A stretch of DNA of 55,007 bases from CAIOZA01 sp964464375 (GCA_964464375.1 CAYXFU010000023.1:1-55007), one strand, 5' to 3'; counted from the stretch's first letter, positions 26,554 through 36,756 are shown. The notes: generated from the letters alone by a model not told the origin. Translations and numbers: made by a program.

Positions 26554-27756
26554 CTAAACGAAAAGCATAAAAACTACCAATGAAATCAATGAGTATTTGT
26601 AGAATTTTGATGCACTTTCGTATTTCTTTACAGAATAATCATAGTACCATGAAATTGTTACTGTGGATATTATAATCCCTATAGAGATCAGGAAGGAATT
26701 CAGAATTGGTAATGATTGATGGTAGAACTGACCTATACTTAGATTCCATGGAGTGCCATACAGAATCAACAGATGAATCACATATATTAGAAGAGCCCTT
26801 TTACCGAAAAAGGAATAAAAGTGGCTGAATTGCTTTGTTCTGAGGAATAGCCTCATCAACAAACTCAATAGAATAAGTACTGCACCGATTCTTACGACAG
26901 ACATTCCAGGATTGCCTTTGTATGGCTCTATGAAGTGAAGATTTAATGTTTCAACATAGTAATAAAGAGGTAATCCGACCGCAATAAAAGCAATACCGGC
27001 AATCAAACCAATAAGTTTGATAAAGTCGTATCTTTCATCAGGTGCTTTCGATTGGATCAAAGTGCCGAAAGCTGCTCCCCACAACAAGAAACTTGTGAAA
27101 GGAAATATCGGAAAAATAGAGCCATGCTTTTGTGAAAAATATGGTGCCAAAAACTCAGGCAAATATTTGTATCCGTCAGCCAGCAGAACAAAGGGTGTAA
27201 GAATGTTGATAGTTATGGCTCCAATAAATGCTAGCCAGCCTAATTGCTTATTATTCTTAGTGACAACAAACATAGCCAGCAATATCAGAAGCGAAATGCC
27301 AATTAACTGAAGTATGTTTACCTGAAAGGAATTGGTGAAATCATGATTACCATAAGCAAGAATATGGAGAGTATTGCTAGCCGGAAAAACCAGAAGATAC
27401 CCAACAGCGATAAGAATTGTACCCATTGTAAGTCTGCGCTTGATAGTACTTTTCTCAACCGAACCATTCTGTTCTCTTTTATTGGCGAATATCTGTACGA
27501 TACCCGAAACAATCAGAAAGGTGGGAGCCGTAAGTCCACGAGTAAATTCCCAAAAATTCCATGGAAATTGATCGATGCTAATTAATGATTTATCTACCAA
27601 TTCAAAGAAAACATGCCCAAGAATCATCATCAGCATAGCAAAGCATCTGGCTAAGTCAAGCCCTGTCAGACGAGATGACATGCCTGGATTAGTTACTAGC
27701 TCAGCTTTTTCGATTTCTGACCGATATTTACTTATAGTATTTGAATCTTTGAACAT
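26554..27756 (-). CDS. HGSNAT-like (DUF1624-type) membrane acyltransferase
   Basis: 400 residues with about ten membrane helices. The N-terminal signature RLTGLDLARCFAMLMMILGH is that of the heparan-alpha-glucosaminide N-acetyltransferase catalytic/DUF1624 family, where a His in the first helices is the proposed acetyl carrier. Further matches are FTRGLTAPTFLIVSG and a terminal FGKRALLIYVIHLLILYG. It probably acetylates a sugar or envelope component using cytoplasmic acetyl-CoA; the substrate is unknown. A later ATG (residue 26) would also give a sensible start just before the signature. Confidence 0.8.
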   Translation of the reverse strand: MFKDSNTISKYRSEIEKAELVTNPGMSSRLTGLDLARCFAMLMMILGHVFFELVDKSLISIDQFPWNFWEFTRGLTAPTFLIVSGIVQIFANKREQNGSVEKSTIKRRLTMGTILIAVGYLLVFPASNTLHILAYGNHDFTNSFQVNILQLIGISLLILLAMFVVTKNNKQLGWLAFIGAITINILTPFVLLADGYKYLPEFLAPYFSQKHGSIFPIFPFTSFLLWGAAFGTLIQSKAPDERYDFIKLIGLIAGIAFIAVGLPLYYYVETLNLHFIEPYKGNPGMSVVRIGAVLILLSLLMRLFLRTKQFSHFYSFFGKRALLIYVIHLLILYGTPWNLSIGQFYHQSLPILNSFLISIGIIISTVTISWYYDYSVKKYESASKFYKYSLISLVVFMLFV

Positions 27757-27975
27757 AAATAATGAGATTATTAACGATTACGAACTACAAATTTAAGCCA
27801 ATCATTTTATAAAAAATGAAAAAATACAAGATAAAATGAAGTAACGGCAATACTGTGCTTAAATTGTGGATAACTTAATTTTTAATAGCTATTTTTATTT
27901 ATTTAATTTGCTTTTCCTTTTTCCTTAATAAATAATATTAACATTTGAAATTAAACCTATTAGATATATTGATTT

Positions 27976-29559
27976 ATGGAATCACCACAAAATAGTTTAG
28001 ATTTTCCGAGTCCGGAACTTCAGAATGCTGTCAAGGATTTATGGTTAATTATTCATCAGGCAGCAGAGTCACTCAATTTGCATATTGAGCAGAACAAGAA
28101 TCTGAAAATGGAGTTGGACAATGTCTATTCAAGTACAAATGAAGATGGCGAGTTGGTAGAAAAGCTTAGAGCAGAAATGTCTAAACTGAGCTCTGAGATT
28201 GCACTTAAGAATGAAGAAATCTCAAGTTTGAACGAGCAGATCGAAACATTTAATTCTCTTCAGGAAAACTTTACTCAATTAAACGATAGCTATCAAAATG
28301 CTCAAGAGGAGATTTCATCTCTTAGTGAACAATTAAATTTGATGCAAGTTATTCAGAAAAATACTGACGAACTCGAGAATGCACTCAAGAAATCTGTAGA
28401 AGAAGTCCTGCATAAGAACAACCAATTAGTCGCAACATCTGAAGAGATATTACAGCTTAATAATGAAATATCTGCTCTGAAGAATCAAATTCAACAAGTT
28501 TCTATAGCCGGAAATAATAATGCAGAACTTCAATCTCAACTAACTATCGAAGGAAACAGGGTCAAAGAATTAAATTCTGAGCTAAATAAGCTTAGATTCG
28601 ATTATGACGTATTGAAATCCGAAGCTCAGATAGAAAATGGAAAAATTTCGAGAGATCATGAAGAGCTAAAACATTTGCTGAACGCAATTAATGCCAAGAA
28701 TCTCGTTTTAGAGTCCTCTTTATCCGATGAAATATCAAATAATGATACCCTCAATACTGAACTCGCAAAGGTAGTTGATGAGAATGCTGTAATAAATAAT
28801 CAACTCGCAGAGATGAAAAATTTATTAGCCATGAGTGAAAATCTACCTGTTCAGCTGTCTAATGTTGAGTATGAACTTACTGAAGCTAAGAATAGTCTCT
28901 TAATCGCAGATAAACAACTCAATGCCCTAAGGTTAAAGGAAATCGAATTCACGAACAAAATTGATTATCTCGAACAGGCAGTAGAATCAAAAGAAAAAGC
29001 ATATTTGGAAGAGAAAAATGCTTCTCAGCAGATTCTCTCCAGATTTGCTTCCCTAGAGGCCCTGCTTCAGCAAAAGGATATGCTTATCGAAGAGTCTAAT
29101 TTGACTATCCTAAACATGAAGAATCAGGTATTGACTGATAATTCATCTAAAGTGGAGAACCTGGAAGCAGAAATCCAGGAAAAGGATTCTAAATTGATAG
29201 AGCTAAGGCAATTCGAAGGTGAATTTCATAAACTCAGACAAGAAATTGCTGATTTGAAAGCTCACGGGGACGAAAGAGAGAAACAATTGAAACTGTCGTC
29301 AGAAGAAAGAATCGAGCTTGAGAGCAGAGTATTCAAACTTTCGTCTGAGTCCAACAAACTGAAACGCGACCAGGAAGCAACTACATTTAGTCTTCAGTTA
29401 TTTGAAACCCAGATAAAGACTCTTCAGCAAAAACTTAAGGAAGCAGAGAGTAAAGCGAGCAATGTTAAACAAGCATTTACACTCGATGATGCCATCAAGG
29501 AATCATTGATCTATAAGATAGAGGAACAACTGAAGAAAATTAATCAGCTGATTAATTAA
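27976..29559 (+). CDS. Long coiled-coil protein
   Basis: 527 residues. After a short head (LQNAVKDLWLIIHQAAESL) almost the entire chain is heptad-rich, with many Glu/Gln/Asn/Lys/Leu and almost no Gly, Pro or aromatic residues, and it finishes IEEQLKKINQLIN. No signal peptide, membrane helix or known domain is visible, so it should be a cytoplasmic rod, perhaps a scaffold or ZapB-like cell-structure protein; that is guesswork. It converges with the T9SS gene at 29566, the two stops being 6 nt apart. Confidence 0.75.
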   Translation: MESPQNSLDFPSPELQNAVKDLWLIIHQAAESLNLHIEQNKNLKMELDNVYSSTNEDGELVEKLRAEMSKLSSEIALKNEEISSLNEQIETFNSLQENFTQLNDSYQNAQEEISSLSEQLNLMQVIQKNTDELENALKKSVEEVLHKNNQLVATSEEILQLNNEISALKNQIQQVSIAGNNNAELQSQLTIEGNRVKELNSELNKLRFDYDVLKSEAQIENGKISRDHEELKHLLNAINAKNLVLESSLSDEISNNDTLNTELAKVVDENAVINNQLAEMKNLLAMSENLPVQLSNVEYELTEAKNSLLIADKQLNALRLKEIEFTNKIDYLEQAVESKEKAYLEEKNASQQILSRFASLEALLQQKDMLIEESNLTILNMKNQVLTDNSSKVENLEAEIQEKDSKLIELRQFEGEFHKLRQEIADLKAHGDEREKQLKLSSEERIELESRVFKLSSESNKLKRDQEATTFSLQLFETQIKTLQQKLKEAESKASNVKQAFTLDDAIKESLIYKIEEQLKKINQLIN

Positions 29560-29565
29560 TTCTCT

Positions 29566-31878
29566 CTAATATTTTATAAACTTTTGTACCTTATCCCCAA
29601 TCTGGACAAAATACATCCCCGGAGCCAAGCCGGATACATCGATTCTTTGTCCCCCGCTGGCGGGGGTGGCTGCGGAGCAGACGGGGGTGGACACGTTCTG
29701 CCCGAATACATTATATATTTTTATATTCACACCCCCTGACCCCCTCTCAAGAGGGGGATAAGGTATTTCTATGAAGTCTAATGCAGGATTAGGGGAAATA
29801 TAGAATTCACCATCATTCTGATTGTTTGTTTGAACATCTGATAGTTTATTGAATTTATAATAAACAGGTTTATTGCCGGACAATGGATTTAACTCATTCA
29901 AAATGGTCAAACCGTTGGAATTTGATCTTACATACCCGGAGATCTTGGCATCTATCCAGGTTGTTCCGTTATCCGAAGATATATATGGTGTTGCAAATAT
30001 AAGTCCGGTATTCGTTATCTTTATTCCATTCTGACTTCTTGTGTCAGGGAAAGTATAAATCTGAGTCCAGTTTAATCCATTATCTGTCGATCGGTTAAAT
30101 GTTGTGGAATTGTGAAGATAATATAAATTTCCATCGGGATGAATTTCCAAATCGCAGATATTATAGTCACCGCAATCGTCAGCGGTTTTTGTCCATGTAG
30201 TTCCGTTATCGGTAGATCTCCAGAATAGAAAATAATTTTTGTAAAATATGGAACCATCGGTATTAAAAATAATTTTTGATGGCTCGGAAAACCAATATTC
30301 ATATTTTTTTATCCATGATTTGCCTTTGTCAGTAGTGATTGCATAGTTACCTCCTAATTCGAAAAAATATATATATCCATTTGGTCCGATGCCACCAATT
30401 GAAGGATAGATTGGAATATTATCAAATACTTTTGCAAAAGTATTACCATTGTCAGTGGAAAGCGTTAAAGTTCTTCCGTAGGTAGAATAAAGACTATCAT
30501 TCTTTCCCCAAAATATCATATCATACATGCTTGAATCTGCAAATTGATGAAAAGTCAAAGCATTGTTATCCGAGTAGATAGGTATGAGTTCTTGGTTTCC
30601 ATTATATTTATTAAAAATATATTGAAGTATGATTCTGTTGTTTGAACCGATTGAATATGATATTAATTCAGGTGATTCATTTATGCTTAATAATTCGTTT
30701 GTTACCTGATTATTATTTAATTCAATATTTTCTAATCTTAGTAATGTATTACCACCTAGAACATCCTGAATAAAACTAAGATTCTCATCGCGGATACTGT
30801 AATATTTAATATTATCTTTATTCGAAAATAATATTTCGTTTTTATTTAAGGCTTCGTTGTAATAAAATATCGAACCTCCATCAGAAATAAAAATAATTTT
30901 ATTGCTGATGTACTTAATTGACCAGCGATATGGATCATATTCACGATCACTGAGATCGTTCAGAAGACTCCAGGTTGCACCTGAATTATCACTTTTGAAT
31001 AATTTAAAATTTTTGTCAACAGCATAGATAACGTTGCCGTTAATTATACTTCCGTAATAGTCGCTTTGAGTGTTCGGGACGTTCAGTTTAATCATGGACC
31101 ATGTCAAACCTTTATCCAAAGACTTGAAAAGAGGTTGTGTTGAATTGTCTCCGGTAACTAGAATTTTAGCGAATAATTCACCACTGGCATTTTCATATAA
31201 GTCTGTCAAATCAATTTTCTGATTCATCTTTGTATGGATTGACCATGAAATTCCGTTGTCTGCGGATTTAAAAATCACTGAATCGTTAGAAGCTAAAACT
31301 GTTCCATCGTTGAGCGATGTTAGTCCTTTGACTTTACCGTAATCCCATTTGATCTTATTCCATGATATTCCATCATCATTAGAGAAAAATATCACACTGT
31401 CACAGTAATTATCATCATTATGACTTCCGTACAGAAATATCTTACCTTGTTCTTTCTCATAAATTCTGGTTACACCATCAATTTTAATGCTTGTCTCTAT
31501 CCAATTAGCACCATTATCTTCAGACCTGACTATTGTCCTAGTAGAATAATATTTCAATTTTGGAAGGAACCGATATTCATGTAATGGAACAGAAGCACCC
31601 TTAAATAAAAGAATAGAATTTGATTTGGAAATAAAAATTTGGTTAATAGTGTCTGCTGAGGAGTAGATATCTACCGGGTTATCAGTGTTGAGTTTTAACT
31701 TGAAGACATGATAAACATTATAATCTGAATAAGAACCGGTAAAAAATAATTCTTTGTTGTTGTTCATTACAACGTTATCAAGTAAGCCATCAACAGTTCT
31801 AAGCTTCTCCCATGTCTGAGAAAACATTGATGATACAGCACTTAAAACCATAATCACAATAGTAAATGTCGTTTTCAT
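29566..31878 (-). CDS. Secreted Asp-box protein with T9SS sorting domain
   Basis: 770 residues with signal peptide MKTTFTIVIMVLSAVSSMFS. Around ten Asp-box motifs span the body (DNGANW, DDGISW, DNGISW, DKGLTW, NSGATW, DNGNTF, DKGKSW, DNGTTW, DNGLNW), giving one or two beta-propellers. A type A sorting domain starts at SPNPALDF and ends GMYFVQIGDKVQKFIKY. Within this domain two stretches (PYPPLERGSGGV and STPVCSAATPASGGQ) are encoded by G/C-rich hairpins and interrupt the domain without breaking the frame. It is expected to be exported by T9SS. No enzymatic residues are recognised. Confidence 0.85.
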   Translation of the reverse strand: MKTTFTIVIMVLSAVSSMFSQTWEKLRTVDGLLDNVVMNNNKELFFTGSYSDYNVYHVFKLKLNTDNPVDIYSSADTINQIFISKSNSILLFKGASVPLHEYRFLPKLKYYSTRTIVRSEDNGANWIETSIKIDGVTRIYEKEQGKIFLYGSHNDDNYCDSVIFFSNDDGISWNKIKWDYGKVKGLTSLNDGTVLASNDSVIFKSADNGISWSIHTKMNQKIDLTDLYENASGELFAKILVTGDNSTQPLFKSLDKGLTWSMIKLNVPNTQSDYYGSIINGNVIYAVDKNFKLFKSDNSGATWSLLNDLSDREYDPYRWSIKYISNKIIFISDGGSIFYYNEALNKNEILFSNKDNIKYYSIRDENLSFIQDVLGGNTLLRLENIELNNNQVTNELLSINESPELISYSIGSNNRIILQYIFNKYNGNQELIPIYSDNNALTFHQFADSSMYDMIFWGKNDSLYSTYGRTLTLSTDNGNTFAKVFDNIPIYPSIGGIGPNGYIYFFELGGNYAITTDKGKSWIKKYEYWFSEPSKIIFNTDGSIFYKNYFLFWRSTDNGTTWTKTADDCGDYNICDLEIHPDGNLYYLHNSTTFNRSTDNGLNWTQIYTFPDTRSQNGIKITNTGLIFATPYISSDNGTTWIDAKISGYVRSNSNGLTILNELNPLSGNKPVYYKFNKLSDVQTNNQNDGEFYISPNPALDFIEIPYPPLERGSGGVNIKIYNVFGQNVSTPVCSAATPASGGQRIDVSGLAPGMYFVQIGDKVQKFIKY
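29651..29757. repeat. Two in-frame palindromic elements inside a CTD
   Basis: CCCCCGCTGGCGGGGG (29651-29666) is a 7-bp stem with a 2-nt loop; CCCCCTCT-CA-AGAGGGGG (29740-29757) is an 8-bp stem. Both belong to the family found twice in the cyclases at 44988-45034 and 46484-46530. They fall between the beta-strands of the sorting domain. Confidence 0.75.
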
Positions 31879-32041
31879 AATTTGCCTTTCAAAAAGATTT
31901 ATAACAACTCAATTGTACTTTTCTTTCTTAGTCTGAACTGTGATTCTCGTGATTTTTGTGATGAAACACATGATTAAATACACTGCAAATCATGACTTTA
32001 ATCAAATGAATCATATAAATCCCAGTTCAGACATTTTCCTT

Positions 32042-35000
32042 TTATATCTTCACAAACTTACTCACTCTATCCCCAACCCTCACAAAATACATCCCCAATG
32101 GCAGCGATGATACATCGATTCTCAACTCTTGGGCAGGTTTAGAACCTGCCCCTACAGAATACATTTTCAAACCGAGTGTTGAATATATCTCCAACTTTGC
32201 ACTTTCGGAAAGCTTTAAGCTTTCTGAAAGTTGTATAGTAAGTATGTCATGAACAGGATTTGGTTCAATTGTGATACCCGGTTCATTTTCATTCAATTGG
32301 GCTACATCGAGTATTGTTCCGGTTTTGACTGACCAAACTTCTTTGGAGTAGGATGTTCCTGAGTAGTTTTTCGCTTTTACCGTCCAATAGTATGTTAGGT
32401 TTGGGTTGAGGGATACGGTTAGATTTTCATTTGTCGTGGTGAACTCCTGAAGATTAGTTGTAACGTTTGGATCTGATCCGATTAGGACTGTATATTGCAC
32501 ACTCATGCCGGCATTTGTCCATCTAAAAGTCGGGTTGTATTCCTGACGGACTGACTTGTCAGGTGGTGAAATCAAATTAAATGCGACAGGTATTTTTGGA
32601 GTTGTCACAAAATTCCAGACTTCCGACCATTCTCTTGTGAGGCTGTCAATAGCACGTACACGCCAGTAGTATTTACTATTTGTTAAAAGAGTGTAACTGG
32701 CAAAAGTAAACTGAATATCTGAAATATCAATAACTGTGCTCGAAAAATCATCGACAGTTGAAACCTGCACCTGATATTTTGATCCGCCGATACTTTCCCA
32801 GCTCAGCTCACCATTCTGGTCGATATTGATAGAATTGTTTGCCGGCAGTCTCAATCTTACAGCATCATTTGTAACATTGATTTTCCAAACATCGGACCAT
32901 GGACCTGTTCCGGCAGAATTCATGGCATTAACACGCCAATAGTAATTATTGTTTTTATACAGGACTAAGCTGGTTTTTTTAATTGGTATATTGTCTTCGG
33001 TATTCACCCAATCCTTGAAAGCCGAGTCACGGGCTACTTCAATATTGTATTTATCGGGCTGGGGCTGTGATAGATAATCCCATTTAAAGTCAACGATTGT
33101 CTTCAATCCTATTGTATTGTTTTTAGGTGAGACAAGGACTACTTTCTGAGGTTTGTCCAGTGCAGTTTTAAATGATCTGACCGATGAAGAAGCAATTACT
33201 TTTTCGACTGAATCATTGACAACACTAAAAACTCTCCAAAAATATTCTGTATATTTCTTAAATCCGGATACGACTTTGAAAGTATCTGTCAAATCGAAGG
33301 ATTGGAGATTATTATTGAAAACACTATTTTCTGCAATCTGTAACCGGTAGTATGGCACAGAAGCTTTAAACCATATAAACTTGATATCAGAATACAGATT
33401 GTCGGTTTTGTCTAATGGAGAAATCAGTTTAACCACGCTTTGATTTGACTGTGGATCATATTGTATAACTACAGTAGAATCATTCCCGCGTCTGTCATAG
33501 AAGGATATTACAGCGACGGCTGGTATATTTTTATTTATTACATCCACCTTCCATGAGGTCGATCGTGTTGAACCCGGCACAATTGGATCGAAATTTAAAA
33601 CGCAATTTGTCGATAAATTCTGCTGTAAAGTTATTAAACCCAGATTGGACCTGATGGAAGCATTTTCGGGCATATCCGTAACTGAAGCAGTAACTGATCC
33701 ATTTTTCGAAAAGTCATCACCATTGTAAACTACAGTTGGTTGAGATGTATCCTGCTTTTCCTGATCCCACATCCTGGCAGCTGCAGGATAGCCATAAGAA
33801 TCATAATCCGAATAACCAAATGAATATGCAGCAAACGGATTTTTAGCTCTTATTTTATACACGCCGTCACCAGGCAGTGTAATCAGTTTGACGGCATAAT
33901 TTTTGCCATTGACCTTACAAGGTAATAATTCATCAACACCTTCGAACTTAGGTTTCATTTTGGACCACTGAAATTGTCCTCCAATAACAGATGAAAATTC
34001 AAAATCATCAGGCATCAATCCATATTCATCAGTTTCGTAAACAAGATTTACATAATTTTGGGCGAATCCCATCGCACCATTGATTCCGGGAGTACAAAAG
34101 AGAATCTCAGTCTGGAATTGTTCTACCGGAGAAATCCCCATTACAAATGGATCACCAATACCTTGAGAATTGCCATCTTCCTGAACACCTGTGTTATACA
34201 AAACTACATTAATTGGCTTATCTCCGGAAAATACTGCCGAGCTAGGCTTAGGTGTTGAAACATACGGTCCCATACGCATTGAAAGATATGCATCACCTTC
34301 TTTTCCTCCACTATTTTTTAGCTGACCAATCAACTTACAATCTTTATAAATATTGGTATTGGGCTCTTTAGCAAATATTCTGACTATGGAAGGATATTTC
34401 CTGTAAGGAACTTTCGGAACAATTACATCCTTACCCCAGGTATATGTAGGTAAATCCATTTCGACAGTATAATCGCACCACTGATTTCCTGTCGGTATAT
34501 TAGCACATTGATTTCCGGTAACAACTCCAACTGGATTAGAGGATGTTATTTTACTTCCGGATAAATCAGCAAAGGCTTTTCCGGTTGAAACCATCCAAAC
34601 ATCGCCTCTTTGCATTGTGAAATTCACTATATCTCCCGGTTTCATGCCACCGGCAGTTATTGTTTCACTATTTCCACCGAGAGTGAATTGCACTTGGGTA
34701 TCATCGAACGCCGCTACTATTCCTGTCATATTTGGTAATTTAATTGATCCGAACATTCCCTCTTCATTGAAACCGGCAACGATATATTCACTTCCAAGAG
34801 CTGACACAGGTATAGCAAGAAAACCATCGGATGTATATTTGTATCGGACTACAACATAGCAAGCGATTGGTTGATCAGCATAAATATGAATTCCTGCTCC
34901 GGGGAATATTCGTTCAGCCGGAGGATTTTCAGATCCTTTTTTAGTAAAAGGCTGCCCGGTTTCTGGAAATAGTCTGAATTCAATCACATCATTAGCGATA

Positions 35001-35257
35001 GAATTTTTTGTTACAAGGTATCCTTTTCCGGGTACCTCAACTGTAACCTCAGTTCTGCTCTGCGATGTTACAAAAATTTTAATAAAATTATCCCATAATG
35101 CACTTTCATCCACATAACATGGTGGTATTGTAACCCAGAATTCATTGCTGAAGCTCGATGCTCCGAGAAACTTGGGGATCAACTTCAGATCAGGCTCTTG
35201 TGCATGAAGTGAACTAAAAATCATAATGATGACTAGTAAGAAAGTAAGCTTTTTCAT
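32042..35257 (-). CDS. Large T9SS cargo: IgGFc-binding-like domain, FN3-like repeats, CTD
   Basis: 1071 residues with signal peptide MKKLTFLLVIIMIFSSLHA. Residues about 30-490 resemble the IgGFc-binding N-terminal family (EFWVTIPPCYVDES, IPVSALGSEYIVAGF, NPVGVVTGNQCANIPTG). From about 610 at least four fibronectin-type repeats follow, each with a W/Y-rich strand such as IKFIWFKASVPYYRLQIAE, FKWDYLSQPQPDKYNIEV and YYWRVNA. The type A sorting domain is at the end (EPNPVHD...GMYFVRVGDRVSKFVKI). It looks like a large surface adhesin or structural protein. The CTD contains one palindrome-encoded insert (GAGSKPAQE). Confidence 0.82.
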   Translation of the reverse strand: MKKLTFLLVIIMIFSSLHAQEPDLKLIPKFLGASSFSNEFWVTIPPCYVDESALWDNFIKIFVTSQSRTEVTVEVPGKGYLVTKNSIANDVIEFRLFPETGQPFTKKGSENPPAERIFPGAGIHIYADQPIACYVVVRYKYTSDGFLAIPVSALGSEYIVAGFNEEGMFGSIKLPNMTGIVAAFDDTQVQFTLGGNSETITAGGMKPGDIVNFTMQRGDVWMVSTGKAFADLSGSKITSSNPVGVVTGNQCANIPTGNQWCDYTVEMDLPTYTWGKDVIVPKVPYRKYPSIVRIFAKEPNTNIYKDCKLIGQLKNSGGKEGDAYLSMRMGPYVSTPKPSSAVFSGDKPINVVLYNTGVQEDGNSQGIGDPFVMGISPVEQFQTEILFCTPGINGAMGFAQNYVNLVYETDEYGLMPDDFEFSSVIGGQFQWSKMKPKFEGVDELLPCKVNGKNYAVKLITLPGDGVYKIRAKNPFAAYSFGYSDYDSYGYPAAARMWDQEKQDTSQPTVVYNGDDFSKNGSVTASVTDMPENASIRSNLGLITLQQNLSTNCVLNFDPIVPGSTRSTSWKVDVINKNIPAVAVISFYDRRGNDSTVVIQYDPQSNQSVVKLISPLDKTDNLYSDIKFIWFKASVPYYRLQIAENSVFNNNLQSFDLTDTFKVVSGFKKYTEYFWRVFSVVNDSVEKVIASSSVRSFKTALDKPQKVVLVSPKNNTIGLKTIVDFKWDYLSQPQPDKYNIEVARDSAFKDWVNTEDNIPIKKTSLVLYKNNNYYWRVNAMNSAGTGPWSDVWKINVTNDAVRLRLPANNSINIDQNGELSWESIGGSKYQVQVSTVDDFSSTVIDISDIQFTFASYTLLTNSKYYWRVRAIDSLTREWSEVWNFVTTPKIPVAFNLISPPDKSVRQEYNPTFRWTNAGMSVQYTVLIGSDPNVTTNLQEFTTTNENLTVSLNPNLTYYWTVKAKNYSGTSYSKEVWSVKTGTILDVAQLNENEPGITIEPNPVHDILTIQLSESLKLSESAKLEIYSTLGLKMYSVGAGSKPAQELRIDVSSLPLGMYFVRVGDRVSKFVKI
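32131..32151. repeat. In-frame palindromic element, GTAGGGGC family
   Basis: GGGCAGGTT, loop TAG, AACCTGCCC: a 9-bp perfect stem flanked by CCTAC (GTAGG on the coding strand). It encodes the GAGSKPAQE insert of the sorting domain and aligns in the same frame with the element at 38-57. Confidence 0.75.
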
Positions 35258-35786
35258 AACGGTGCCTCAAAAAAAGAAAATTGATTTTGTTCTTATGTAT
35301 TATTATAATATAGTTTTAAAAGGCAAAAAGTTACAAAGTATTTCAAAATAAGTCAAGATTTTTTTTTGCTTCAAATCTTTTATTCCCTATAGGGAATAAA
35401 ATAGGGCGAGTCCTTTTTGAACCCGCCCAAGAGTGAAAATGCAGATTTCCAATTCCCATCGGTGTAAAGCCATCCTACCTTAACACAATGTAGAGTAGAA
35501 CCTGCATTCTCACAAATTTTCTCACTATTACACTAATAATGAAAAATATATATATTTGAAAAATTTGTCCCATTAATAACTTATAGTTCGTCAATCTGAA
35601 CCAATCTCTTTAATTGTTTTTTCCTAAAGACTGTGAAATTTGTTTTATGTTATGTTTAAAAGGGAGGTTAACACATAATTTCTTTGATAAATAAATTCAA
35701 ATATCATATTGATATTAGTAACTTTAAATTGATAATTGCTATATTTGTAATTATTGAATGAAATTAATATTTCAATTGGGTTCGAA
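35258..35786. promoter_or_regulatory. Divergent regulatory region with 24-bp palindrome
   Basis: Between the outward-facing cargo gene and FISUMP gene. It holds a perfect 24-bp palindrome (35378-35401, centre TTCCCTATAGGGAA), immediately followed by an imperfect GGGCGAG...CCCGCCC hairpin (35404-35428) related to the dispersed GTAGGGGC elements. A TATATTTG box (35740-35747) is placed about 40 nt before the FISUMP start and fits the FCB-group -7 element; a clear -33 partner is missing. Confidence 0.55.
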
Positions 35787-36443
35787 ATGTATTTCAAAAC
35801 TTTGCTTCTTTTTATTTTAATAATTCCAATCATTGTTACATCTTGCAGTGACAAAAGGTCTGTTCCTAATCTGCACGATTCTACAACCGTGAGTATAGGC
35901 AAACAGGTCTGGATGAAGAAAAATCTTGATGTTGACCACTACCGTAACGGCGATCCGATTCCAATGGTCTCTGATCCTGATAAATGGGCAAAATTAGCAA
36001 CCGGAGCTTGGTGCTTTATAGGTAACGATTCTGCTATGGGAGCGATTTATGGAAAGCTTTACAACTGGTATGCTGTCAATGACCCCCGGGGACTGGCACC
36101 GCCTGGATGGCATGTAGCTAGTGATAAGGAGTGGATTGAACTTTCAAATTATCTTGGAAAAGATGATTTAGCCGGCGGGAAACTGAAAGAAGCCGGAACT
36201 ACTCACTGGAAGAGCCCAAACACAGGAGGAACAAACGCAAGTGGCTTCACAGCATTGCCTGGTGGCTGGCGTTACTACCTGCGAACTGATATACAAATCG
36301 GTATCTATGGTTATTGGTGGACTTCTACCCAGATCGATATTTCGAACGCCTGGAGCAGATCACTCGAATACGATGACGACCATCTTATGAGTAACGTCGG
36401 CTATAAATTAGATGGGTTGTCTGTTAGGTGTGTCCGAGACTAA
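35787..36443 (+). CDS. FISUMP-domain lipoprotein
   Basis: 218 residues from the ATG at 35787, which starts the lipoprotein signal MYFKTLLLFILIIPIIVTSC. The mature part is one Fibrobacter succinogenes major paralogous (FISUMP) domain: VSIGKQVWMKKNLDVDHYRN, YGKLYNWYAVNDPRGLAPPG, WHVASDKEW, LPGGWR, WWTST and the final SVRCVRD. This C-type-lectin-like fold is common on the surface of FCB bacteria; its ligand is unknown. A TATATTTG box lies about 40 nt upstream. Confidence 0.9.
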   Translation: MYFKTLLLFILIIPIIVTSCSDKRSVPNLHDSTTVSIGKQVWMKKNLDVDHYRNGDPIPMVSDPDKWAKLATGAWCFIGNDSAMGAIYGKLYNWYAVNDPRGLAPPGWHVASDKEWIELSNYLGKDDLAGGKLKEAGTTHWKSPNTGGTNASGFTALPGGWRYYLRTDIQIGIYGYWWTSTQIDISNAWSRSLEYDDDHLMSNVGYKLDGLSVRCVRD

Positions 36444-36444
36444 G

Positions 36445-36756
36445 TCAGTAGAAAGTAGAAAGTTTATTAAGTTGTAAAGGAAACAAATGAAAACAAAAAC
36501 TCAAAAGCTGAAAGAATTTTATTATATTTGGATTGTGATGAATATAGTCCGGTTTATTTTGCTGGATTCACCATTCAAATATAAGCCGGAGTTTTTCAAT
36601 CCGTTTACATTGATTTATAATTACTTTTTTATCCCGGCAGAGGATTATTACAAATATTTTGATACTTATGATTATACAGAGCTTATTGTTTACATCCTTG
36701 CTCCGTTGGTGATTTGGTATCTGGCAAAGTTATTGCCGAGAAAATCAGTAGAAAGT
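36445..36756. repeat. Direct repeats TCAGTAGAAAGT flanking a small gene
   Basis: TCAGTAGAAAGT occurs at 36445-36456 and again at 36745-36756, exactly 300 nt apart, each followed by a run of related AAAGT(T)-type words. The second copy encodes the last residues (SVES, then stop) of the small membrane protein between them. This could mark a duplicated low-complexity spacer or a small insertion. Confidence 0.5.
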
